Part shown: positions 26,171-34,700 of the stretch, one piece after another
Numbering within the stretch: position 1 is the stretch's first letter
How the letters are laid out: each line of letters opens with the position of its first letter
NCBI RefSeq assembly: GCF_039523615.1
Contig: NZ_BAAAFQ010000004.1
Location: 310,001 to 374,000, forward strand
Direction: 5' to 3'
Length of the DNA stretch: 64,000 bases
Source of the DNA: Psychrosphaera haliotis
GTDB taxonomy: Bacteria > Pseudomonadota > Gammaproteobacteria > Enterobacterales > Alteromonadaceae
The notes under the pieces: model-generated
Told to the model about the DNA's origin: nothing
Databases searched by the model: none
Seen by the model: the letters and a program-made list of their open reading frames with translations, nothing else
Program-made: the position numbers and the translations under genes

Positions 26171-26186
26171 ATACATACGTATTCAG
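26171..26186 (-). promoter_or_regulatory. Putative LacI-family operator (copy B)
   Basis: CTGAATACGTATGTAT on the minus strand, about 117 bases upstream of the transporter ATG. A TATAGT -10 box begins 34 bases from its centre, which would place the operator near -45. Confidence 0.75.
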
Positions 26187-26401
26187 ACCTTCTCATAATG
26201 CTATTCAATTTAAAAAGTAAATAAAAATAAAAGGTCCGGAGTTACAAGGTTTTACCTAAAATCCATAATTATTTTTAGTTTTAAACTGGCATTTTATAAA
26301 ACTACTGCAACACTTAATGATCTTAATTGTTGGGTGACTTCATTTATGAATCACTCAGCTTAAATACTAATAATAATTAAGTCCGAAGGATTGGAGTCTT
26401 T

Positions 26402-26434
26402 ATGACCCCTACCGGACGTATGAGGGAGTATTAA
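26402..26434 (+). CDS. Possible 10-residue leader peptide
   Basis: ATG at 26402 has a well-spaced GGAG (26393-26396). The frame reads MTPTGRMREY and stops with TAA at 26432-26434, two bases before the next ATG. The GAGGGAG that serves the next gene lies inside it. Translational coupling is possible, but expression is unproven. Confidence 0.35.
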   Translation: MTPTGRMREY

Positions 26435-26436
26435 TT

Positions 26437-26949
26437 ATGATTGCTCTATATCTTGTTGCAGGGTTAGCAGTTAGCCTAATTTTGTACGGATTTAACACTA
26501 ATTCAGAGACAAATAAAAGTACATTCCACTTAAAAAAATTGTTACCGGCTGTGGTTTTAACTAGTTGTTTCTGGCCAATAGTAATGATGCTAATAAGCTT
26601 TGAAGCAATGCCAAAACCCAAAACCAGAAAGCCACCAATCTCTTACAAAGACTTAATTTTGCCGGTAAATATTGAATCGGTGGAACACAGTGAGTTAATT
26701 AAGGACCCAAATACGATTGTGCCAGACCTGCCGTTTGGACACCTACATTCAAAATGGCAAAACCTCAAACAAAAGACTGACGACAAAAATATGATTTGGG
26801 CATTTAAAACCCAGCCAAAACAACAAAGTAATAAAGATATTGTAGAAGGTTATGCGCTAGTGGATAGTAATAAACAAATTGTTGATTACTTGGTGACAGC
26901 TAAATACAAAGAGAATTATGGTGCTAACGGCAATACAGCTATTCATTAA
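26437..26949 (+). CDS. Hypothetical membrane-anchored protein
   Basis: A 170-residue protein I do not recognise. It has two N-terminal hydrophobic segments (ALYLVAGLAVSLILYGF, about 3-19; LLPAVVLTSCFWPIVMMLISF, about 34-54) and then a roughly 115-residue soluble, lysine-rich tail with no cysteine. The tail contains a proline-rich start (PKPKTRKPPISY) and a strand-rich end (IVEGYALVDSNKQIVDYLVTAK). With a short first loop, the tail probably faces the side where the chain begins. A strong GAGGGAG ribosome site precedes it. Its last 11 bases overlap, tail to tail, the next gene on the other strand. Confidence 0.65.
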   Translation: MIALYLVAGLAVSLILYGFNTNSETNKSTFHLKKLLPAVVLTSCFWPIVMMLISFEAMPKPKTRKPPISYKDLILPVNIESVEHSELIKDPNTIVPDLPFGHLHSKWQNLKQKTDDKNMIWAFKTQPKQQSNKDIVEGYALVDSNKQIVDYLVTAKYKENYGANGNTAIH

Positions 26950-27247
26950 TCGTGTTATTTGCAACCACTCTTAAATGATTTCTAAGTGGCTTAGCGGCCA
27001 CTTTTTGGTTATAGCCAGAAAAACGATTACTGCTTTCTACCTCAACTTCATCAGTCCTGTGCCAAAGTAAAACAGACTCTACTTCTAAAACAACATTTAG
27101 CCCTAGCATCGCCATATGAGCCTCGCCGTGCGTTCGAAACACTCTAGCGCGATCTAATTCGCCAAACATTTCTGGACCTTTGTAACCTGTGTAGTAGCCT
27201 TTCTCAGAATTAAACAGTAGAAACTGCCAAGCTTTTTTAACCTGCAT
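26939..27247 (-). CDS. Hypothetical small protein
   Basis: A 102-residue soluble protein of unknown family, without signal peptide or membrane segment. It is aromatic-rich at the N-terminus (KKAWQFLLFNSEKGYYTGYKGP), followed by RARVFRTHGEAHMAML and a strand-like VVLEVESVLLWH. A clear AAGGATG ribosome site 5 bases before the ATG supports it as real. It overlaps the preceding plus-strand gene by 11 bases at their 3' ends. No function proposed. Confidence 0.6.
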   Translation of the reverse strand: MQVKKAWQFLLFNSEKGYYTGYKGPEMFGELDRARVFRTHGEAHMAMLGLNVVLEVESVLLWHRTDEVEVESSNRFSGYNQKVAAKPLRNHLRVVANNTINE

Positions 27248-27358
27248 ATCGACATCCTTTAAATGTTATTACGACCATTCCTTTGGCCACGTCACTGCAA
27301 TTTATCCTTAAGTTACTACTAAAGATAGTTCCTTTTAGGTAAGCCGCAAGTATCGATT

Positions 27359-28225
27359 TTATTTATCTAGATTAAACAACCATATAATTGCTTCAGAAAA
27401 CTCTCTACGCCAAAATTTCTCATTATGTTCACCTTCGATATCAGTCTTAGCCCTAATATTTGGAGCTTTGAATCCATTTTTTGCTAGCAAGGCGATCATC
27501 TTGTTTTGATTTTGAACAACATCAACACCTTCTTTTTCACCTACCAAAAAATACCATTTGTTTTCTTTTGGTGGCAAATTTCCAATGGTAAAGCTATAGA
27601 TATCAGGAGCATACCAATATGAGGTGGAAAACAGGCCGGCTTTACCAAATACATCACTATATTTTACTGCTGCATAATTGGTAATAAGTGAGCCCATGGA
27701 GCTTCCAAGCATCGCGGTATTTTGCTTGTTGGTTAAAGTCCTGAACTTGCTGTCTACGTATGGCTTAATTACATTTACAACATCCTTTATGTATAAATGC
27801 CCCTCTGCCTCACCGTACTTCTCATGCGGCCAGGCACTATATTCATTGAGCCTTTTTTGCGGATGGTTATCAATGCCTACAACAATCAGTTCAAAGCCAA
27901 ACTTCATCGTAATTGCACCCAAGCTTTCATCAATGCCCCACTCACCAACAAAACTTGTTTTGTCATCAAATAAATTTTGAGCATCGTGCATGTAAAGCAC
28001 CGGATAACGTTTGCTTTGATTTTTGTCATAAGAAGGTGGGAGGTAAATACGTAACGTGCGAGAGCGCTTTAATGATGGTAAATACACAGCGTTATTTTCA
28101 ATTATGACAGAACCTTTGTGAACGACATCAGCATAACCCTTTGGGTCACGCTCAACACTAACAGCGCTGGCAGCAAACAAGGCAAAAACCAAAGACAAAC
28201 AAGCTCTTTGCATTACTTTTTTCAT
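27359..28225 (-). CDS. Periplasmic esterase of the alpha/beta-hydrolase esterase D-like family
   Basis: A 288-residue secreted hydrolase. The signal peptide (ACLSLVFALFAASAVSVE) is cleaved near residue 23. The hydrolase domain (about 40-285) shows RTLRIYLPPSYDKNQSKRYP, YMHDAQNLFD (the usual HDGQNLFD of this family), the nucleophile elbow LGSSMGSL with Ser176, and a late GEHNEKFWRREF with the probable catalytic histidine. Related proteins cleave carbohydrate esters, siderophore esters or acyl groups. Next to GH31 and pullulanase genes, it may deacylate modified glucans or oligosaccharides (inference). Good AAGGA before ATG. It follows the GH31 gene after 108 bases. Confidence 0.83.
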   Translation of the reverse strand: MKKVMQRACLSLVFALFAASAVSVERDPKGYADVVHKGSVIIENNAVYLPSLKRSRTLRIYLPPSYDKNQSKRYPVLYMHDAQNLFDDKTSFVGEWGIDESLGAITMKFGFELIVVGIDNHPQKRLNEYSAWPHEKYGEAEGHLYIKDVVNVIKPYVDSKFRTLTNKQNTAMLGSSMGSLITNYAAVKYSDVFGKAGLFSTSYWYAPDIYSFTIGNLPPKENKWYFLVGEKEGVDVVQNQNKMIALLAKNGFKAPNIRAKTDIEGEHNEKFWRREFSEAIIWLFNLDK

Positions 28226-28291
28226 AACTTAAATCCTTTTACTTTGAAAGGCAGCCTAAGCTCGATTCAACTCTACTTAACCAAGCTTAAA

Positions 28292-28318
28292 TTAACTTAC
28301 TTAACTTACTTAACTTGG
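28292..28318. repeat. Three tandem TTAACTTAC nonamers
   Basis: Two exact copies and one with a two-base change lie in the gap between the GH31 and esterase genes. No function assigned. Confidence 0.75.
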
Positions 28319-28333
28319 GTTAATCGCAATAAA

Positions 28334-30841
28334 CTAACGAATAGTCATCATCATTTTATCGTTTGCTAATTTTTTAGCCGCCGATGCACCTCGTATATCA
28401 GCATTCCAATCAAACTTAATTTCTATGCGCTGTAAAGCCTTGTTATAAAAAGCTCCACGCTGCGCGAGCTTAAACTCTTGTTTATTATTAAACAGCGCTA
28501 TTTCAGCGCCTGCTACGTCAATGGAAATTGGCATTGTTGGCCAATGATTAACGGTTATATTAAACGTTCGATTAAGAGGCATACCCGGATAACCATTACC
28601 TGCACCAAGTTGCCTTTCCAAACTCATTGCATACCGTGGACTGCCCTTCAACTGATGAGCCGCGCCATTAATAACTAGCTTTTCAAATTTTCCGGTTGCT
28701 AAAGAGTCTTGAGAAATACCGTCATCATTATAAATAGTCGCAGTGGTTGATAGTTGGCTTTGATCGTAATACACATCAAGGTTTAAAGATTCCGTAGAGT
28801 AATCAGCCGTTGTCATAATTGCATTTGTTGTTGGCACAATAGATCCGCCTTTAACAAATACCGGAATTGTATTTAGCGATAACGGATACTCGATCTCCTG
28901 GCCACCTTGATAAACTTGTTTGGACCAAAAATCTGTCCACTGACCCTTTGGTAATTTAACTTTTATTGACGCTAGATTGGGCTCAGCCACTAGCTTAACT
29001 AAAAACGCATCGCCCCACATAAACTGTTGAGTTTCAGTTTGAAACTCTGGCGTATCATTTTCAAAAAACATAGGTCTCATTAACGGTAAGCCCGTCATCG
29101 AATTTTGATACGCCATGGAATATAAATAAGGTAGCAACTGGTAACGAAGCGTTATAAAACGTTTTATTATTTGTTGGGTTTCTTCATCATGAAAAATAGG
29201 TTCCGGGGCAATATTATCTTGCGCATGTGGACGATAAATTGGTTGAAAAACCCCGTACTGAAGCCAACGAATATACATTTCTTTATCAAAGGCATCGCCA
29301 CCAGCAAAACCGCCTAAATCAGAGTGAGTATAAGCTAAGCCTAACAAGCCCATTTGCATGGTCAATTCTGGTTGTGGTTTGAGTCCATCCCAAGACCTTG
29401 AAACGTCGCCAGTCCAAGGGATCATGCCATAACGCTGCGAGCCGGCAAAACCTGAGCGCATCAAAATAAATTGACGTTCATTTGGCATTGCTTCATTTAA
29501 ACCTTCATTTACTAATTTTGCCCACTGATGTCCAAAGGCATTGTGAACTTCATTCGCAGAAGCGGTAATGCCAGCTTCAGAAAGTGTATGCAACATATCA
29601 GCCGGATGTACTTCTGGCTCACCTAAGTCTCCCCACACTCCACTTACGCCTTGCGTAGCAATATCATGGTAAATAGTCTTAAACCAATCTTGCGCATCGT
29701 TGCTAAACACATCTATAAGCCCAGTATGTCCAAAATAAAAGTCGTAGGTTTTTACCTTGTCGCCAGTAATGTTTTTGGTAAGAACATTATTCTCAATCGC
29801 TTCTTGCCAACGGCTGCTGGTATTCAAAATGAAAGGCTCTGTGATCAAAGAGGTTTTCACCTTTAGGTCATTTAATTCATTTAACATCGTATTAGAATCA
29901 GGAAAGGTACTTTTATCCCACTCAAGGTTACCCATATGCCCCTGTATGTCTTTACCAAACCAGTACAAATCTAAAATTATTGAATCAACGGGGATGTCTT
30001 TTTCCCTAAAGGATTTAATCGTTTCAACCACTTCTGTTTGATTGCGATAACCAAATCGGGAGGCATGATTGCCAAACGCCCAAAGCGGAGGCAGAGGTTG
30101 TGTGCCTGTTACTTTAACGTACTGGTGGATCAAATCAGGATAGTCGTTACCAGCGACTACTATATAAGCCTGGCGACCTCCAACTGACTCAAACTGTAAA
30201 ATATCAGATTCGGTTTTGCCAAGATCGATAAAACCTTTAGCCGGATTGTCATACAAAACAATGTATTTTTTAGAAGACATAACTGCGGGAATGCTAAAGT
30301 TCATTTGCTCAGAATGAGTGCCATAACCATAGTGAGCTCGATTATAGAGTGGCAACTTGTGCCCTCTTCGGTCCATGCCTAATATTCGTTCGCCCGTTCC
30401 CATTAAGCGTTCAGTTTCATCCAACTTAAACCGGAAACCTTGCAACGCATGAGAGCCAAAAAATCCAGACTCTTCCGATAATAAAAGTTGTTCATTTTTG
30501 AAGTAAGAAAGCTGCATGCTTGCTTTGTCTATACTGACTTTCAGCGTATTAGTTGAAAAAGCCAGCGAGCTTTTACTGTTTATTACTTTGAGTTTAGGTC
30601 GATAGTTTTGCTTTGGGTCTTTAGCGAAGCTTGGAAAGTCAGCTCGTACAAATGGGTTCGCCAATGGCCTAATTTCAAAGGCATTGTCGTGCAGAGCTGT
30701 GATGTCAATTTTCCCTTCGCTGTGCACCACAGTTAGGGTATGACCGTTTAAAGAGTGGCTAACATAGGTTTTATTCGCACTAGCATCAAAAGAGAGCGTA
30801 ACAGCGAATAAAACAACAAAGATAAAACTAACGAAACGCAT
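28334..30841 (-). CDS. GH31 alpha-glucosidase or alpha-transglucosylase
   Basis: An 835-residue secreted glycoside hydrolase of family 31. A signal peptide (about 1-22) is followed by the N-terminal beta-sandwich (about 25-240), the TIM barrel (about 245-590) and C-terminal beta domains ending in a DUF5110-like region. The catalytic nucleophile is Asp405 in WGDLGEPE and the acid/base is Asp479 in WTGDVSRSWDGL, with FGNHASRFGYRN and DSIILDLYW earlier in the barrel. The 'WGDLGEPE' form and these positions recall the Cellvibrio japonicus oligosaccharide 4-alpha-glucosyltransferase Agd31B, so transglycosylation is as likely as hydrolysis. One base separates it from the upstream membrane gene, implying coupling. 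Confidence 0.9.
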   Translation of the reverse strand: MRFVSFIFVVLFAVTLSFDASANKTYVSHSLNGHTLTVVHSEGKIDITALHDNAFEIRPLANPFVRADFPSFAKDPKQNYRPKLKVINSKSSLAFSTNTLKVSIDKASMQLSYFKNEQLLLSEESGFFGSHALQGFRFKLDETERLMGTGERILGMDRRGHKLPLYNRAHYGYGTHSEQMNFSIPAVMSSKKYIVLYDNPAKGFIDLGKTESDILQFESVGGRQAYIVVAGNDYPDLIHQYVKVTGTQPLPPLWAFGNHASRFGYRNQTEVVETIKSFREKDIPVDSIILDLYWFGKDIQGHMGNLEWDKSTFPDSNTMLNELNDLKVKTSLITEPFILNTSSRWQEAIENNVLTKNITGDKVKTYDFYFGHTGLIDVFSNDAQDWFKTIYHDIATQGVSGVWGDLGEPEVHPADMLHTLSEAGITASANEVHNAFGHQWAKLVNEGLNEAMPNERQFILMRSGFAGSQRYGMIPWTGDVSRSWDGLKPQPELTMQMGLLGLAYTHSDLGGFAGGDAFDKEMYIRWLQYGVFQPIYRPHAQDNIAPEPIFHDEETQQIIKRFITLRYQLLPYLYSMAYQNSMTGLPLMRPMFFENDTPEFQTETQQFMWGDAFLVKLVAEPNLASIKVKLPKGQWTDFWSKQVYQGGQEIEYPLSLNTIPVFVKGGSIVPTTNAIMTTADYSTESLNLDVYYDQSQLSTTATIYNDDGISQDSLATGKFEKLVINGAAHQLKGSPRYAMSLERQLGAGNGYPGMPLNRTFNITVNHWPTMPISIDVAGAEIALFNNKQEFKLAQRGAFYNKALQRIEIKFDWNADIRGASAAKKLANDKMMMTIR

Positions 30842-30842
30842 A

Positions 30843-31544
30843 TTATTCCTGGTTTAAAGCTTGTTCGAATTTAAGGCCTGTCAAACGAGTAATAGTTTTA
30901 ACAACGTATATCATAATGCCAATCAGCATTATTAATGATGGAATAGCGATGACTGGATAGCTCACTAACGTCATTTCACCTAACTGTTCGTTAAACTCAA
31001 CGGTGCCTGCTTGGCTTGTCACTATCATCTTAGCCAAAATGTAATTTGCCGCTGCAGAGAAAACAAAAGTAGAGGCTAACAAGTGATTTGCGGTGTTTAT
31101 TTTAGATTTAAACTCAGCTACATTGCCTTTTTCAGCCAAAGTGTCATAAATTAAATTTAAGTTAAACAACGTTGGGTTTAGCATTAGTTTGGCCAATAAA
31201 GGCTTTCCACTAAAGCCAGAAACGAGCACCACTAAACCAATAATGGCTGGAATAGCCGCTTCTTTAATTGCCAGCCACTCTGCGTCTAGCTCAAACAAAC
31301 CTATACCGCCCGTTAACAAGGTGCTTAAAAAGCCCAACAACGAGATAAAGTTGAAAGTCTTAGATTGCACAAAGTCATAAATGCCATAAGCAATTGGGAA
31401 CGCTAGCGCCACTATTAGTCCGTTAACCGTGCCTAAGTATTCATCTCCCGACAACTTCATTAATATCAATGATGGAATAATAATATTGAATATCAGCTCA
31501 AGGAACGTATTGTTCTTTTTAGGTTTTGTTGGTTGCGTTGTCAT
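30843..31544 (-). CDS. Six-segment membrane protein, VC0807-like
   Basis: A 233-residue integral membrane protein with about six hydrophobic stretches: LELIFNIIIPSLILMKLS, GLIVALAFPIAYGIYDFV, FISLLGFLSTLLTGGIGLF, EAAIPAIIGLVVLVSGFSG, HLLASTFVFSAAANYILAKMI and VIAIPSLIMLIGIMIYVV. The opening and the 'P.AYG.YD' element resemble the uncharacterised VC0807 family; I hold this as likely rather than certain. Coupled to the GH31 gene (1-base gap), which may tie it to sugar metabolism, although homologues also occur elsewhere. Function unknown. Confidence 0.7.
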   Translation of the reverse strand: MTTQPTKPKKNNTFLELIFNIIIPSLILMKLSGDEYLGTVNGLIVALAFPIAYGIYDFVQSKTFNFISLLGFLSTLLTGGIGLFELDAEWLAIKEAAIPAIIGLVVLVSGFSGKPLLAKLMLNPTLFNLNLIYDTLAEKGNVAEFKSKINTANHLLASTFVFSAAANYILAKMIVTSQAGTVEFNEQLGEMTLVSYPVIAIPSLIMLIGIMIYVVKTITRLTGLKFEQALNQE

Positions 31545-31640
31545 ATTTGATTTTCATACTGCATATTTAGTTAAACTCTGTGCCCGATATTACCTTAGCA
31601 TCGTAATAAGTGCGAGAAGCTAACTTAATTATTAGGCTAT

Positions 31641-31665
31641 AAAAAAAGCGACCCTAAGGCCGCTT
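31641..31665 (-). terminator. Terminator after the pullulanase gene
   Basis: The minus-strand stem AAGCGGCC-TTA-GGGTCGCTT (one wobble) is followed by T7. It would separate pullulanase transcription from the membrane-protein/GH31/esterase genes. Confidence 0.75.
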
Positions 31666-31708
31666 CTATTACTTTATATTTCTATAATCGTCACTCTAGT
31701 GGTGAGGC

Positions 31709-34700
31709 TTACTCTGAACACTGCTCAATAATAAGCGTACCTACATCAGCGCCTTGTGACGGGTTTGCTTCATTCAATGTTAATTTGAAGCTGTATGTCC
31801 CTGCCGATAGATTTGCTGAGTTATTGTCAATACCACCATCGTTGTAAGCAACAACATGTTCCGTGCCCACTGCCAAGTTTGCCGTTTCAACACCACCTGA
31901 TGAATTTGGGACCCACAATTGTGTTGCCCAATCACCGTCACTAGATGCCAATTTAAACTGCATATTGCCATCAAAACTAGCCACGGCTTGGTAAATGTTA
32001 TTACCTTTGTATTTAAGTTGGTAATCGCTTACTGCGTTCCAACCTGAATGGTCACCTTTAACATATAGGCTGCCATCACCAGCAATATCAAATGGCGCAA
32101 CATCCGCTGAATCAGCCAAGCTACAGGAAACTAATAGGTTTCCTAACGTGATTGATAATACTGGCGTTGCAGCTTCAACATTTAACGTTACGTTATATGA
32201 CGCTGATTGAGTAACGGTAATACCAAAGTTTTCTGTTGTACCTTCAATAACTGTAAGTGACTCAGAATCAATTGAAACATCGGCAAATGCTAGGTTTTCA
32301 GTCGCTAATGTTGCATCGCCAATATTAAACTCATAACTACCTGCATCTAAAGTAATTGAACCAGAGTAAACACCACGTCCATCGTACTCAAAAGCAGCAA
32401 AGCTTCCTGATGTAATACCTTCAACACCCATAATAGTGTCGTTGTACGGTGATGCAATTTTGTCTGGGTCAGTGGCTAAGCCCGGCCCTTGAGCACCCGC
32501 TTGTGCTTTTACAAAAACCGCAATAGTGTGAGCCGGAACAGTAAACGTTCCTTCTGTTGCGGTTTCAGCAAAGCTTGCACTACGAACAACCGTATCGTCT
32601 GAATTTAGCTGTGTATCATGTAATTTAAATCCGCTTGCTGTTTTCACTGAGTGACTTTGAGAAGCATCCGTTGCATTTACTACAACTACAATTGCATCAA
32701 CACTATCATCTATATCTGAAACACCATTGCCATCGTCAATGCTCATAACAATTAAGCCAGGCGTTTGGCTTGGTCCAGTGTTATGGAAACCGACTCGATT
32801 AATAACGTCCTGCTCAGTGGTTAAACTGAATAGAGGACTGGCCGCTCTAATACTCAAAAACTCTTTGAATACCGAGCTAGAAAGCTGAATGTCAGACATC
32901 GCAACTGCTGCGTTAGCATTGGCGCTTTGCGCTACGTTATATTGAGCATCTCTTTCAATTGGTAAGCCCACATTCCAGTTATTACTTTCATTGGTGTAAT
33001 CAACAAAGTTGAACCAATCGCCTGAATCATAAGTGTTACGATCCATTGATTTAGAACGAATTTTATCAACACCTAATTGGAAAAATGGAATACCTTGGCT
33101 CATTAACGGAATAGCCGCTGATAACATGTGCACTCGCGTTCGAGTCGCCGCTGTTGTATCCGCATTAAAGTTATATTGCAGGTAATCATACAGCGTTTCG
33201 TTATCATGTTTTGAAACGTAGTTGATAATGTCAGCTGGGTCTAGCGCGTAAGAAGACTTGTCATAAACAATGCCTTTTTTAGTCACGCCTGACTGATCTT
33301 CTAATTCATAGTTTTGTAACGTGCCTGCTAATCCTAATCGAATATGATCAGACTTGGTTAAGTTGCCCTGCCCCAAACCTTGTTCACGAATTGAGTCTCG
33401 TGGACGGTCGTTAAAGGTACCAATCTCTGAATCTGCTAGGTTGTACTGAGTCGCCTGTTTAAACAAACGGTCATTCGCTACTTCACCTAAGTTCCAACCT
33501 TCACCATAAAAGTAAGTATCGGCGTCGATTGCCGCAACGGCTGCACGGCTATCAAGCATCAACTGTGAAGGTAAGTGTCCCATTACGTCAAAACGGAAAC
33601 CGTCTAAACCATAATGCTCAGCCCAATGAACCACAGAGTCCACTACAAACTTGTCCATCATTTTGTGTTCAGTGGCAATGTTGTCGCAGCAAGTAGAAGT
33701 TTCGATTAGACCTGTCACTTCGTTATAACGATGGTAATAACCAGGTACAACTTTATCGAATACTGAATTGTCATAAACACCCGAGGCGCTAGTATGGTTA
33801 TAAACAACGTCTAAAATAACTCGAAGACCAGTATCATGCAGTGCTAATACCATTTCACGGAATTCTTTTATTCTTGCAACGCCTTCAGGAGTAGAAGCAT
33901 AACTACCTTCAACCACGTTAAAATGGTGAGGGTCGTAACCCCAGTTGAAACCATCAAAGCCACTCATACTCTCCACTAAGTTTTTAGCGTCTTCCGTAGC
34001 AGAGTCATAACTTTTTAATACATCCATCAGCGTGTCTGAATCTAACTCAACACCACATACAGGTGCCTTGTTATTTTTTGCGCATAACTCTTCAACTGTA
34101 TTGGTTAAGTCAATGCGATTAGACGCATCTTCTTCAATAGTGGCAATGTCATTTGCTGGTAACATATGGAAGTGAGTAACACCTGCATCTGTTAATTCTG
34201 ACAAGTACGTCATTGCATCAGAACCAGACTCAGTAAAGGCTTTATATTTACCACGATTAGCAACGGTCGTATTTTCATCACGAATACTAAAGTCTCTGAT
34301 ATGAGCTTCTAGTAAGACGCCCTGCTCAGGATATTCAACGGTAGGAGCAACGTGCCCAACCCAACCTGCTGGATACAAATCAGCATCGGTCATATTCACA
34401 AACTGAGAGTAGCGGCCATTAGTCGATGTATTCACTGAATAAGGGTCTGTTGACCACAAAGTTTCAACTTGCTTTGTTAAAGGATGATAAACCTTAGTTG
34501 ATAATCGGTAATACAAACGGTCGTAACTCATTGAGCTATCGGTTTCAAAATGCCAAATACCAGTTTCAGTATTTTCAGTCATTACATGCGATTCAACTAG
34601 CTCTTTGCTGGCATTAAATACATCTAGTTTTAACTCTTGCGAACTTGGCGCCCAAACATTGAGCTCAATATTACCACTGGCATTATAAAACAGCCCTAAG

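Larger units (their letters stand above)
26055..26436. other. 382-base intergenic region: promoter, operator and leader
   Basis: Besides operator copy B (26171-26186), the left part carries the transporter promoter on the minus strand: TATAGT (26145-26140) starts 34 bases from the operator centre, with no good -35 box. The right part is AT-rich and contains a small imperfect hairpin (GTGACTTCAT with ATGAATCAC, about 26334-26353) and a possible leader ORF (26402-26434) before the next gene. Nothing else was recognised. Confidence 0.5.

Noticed and set aside
28021..28060. Partial TACGTA match to the LacI-type operator inside the esterase gene
   Set aside because: Only the central bases match, and it lies within coding sequence.
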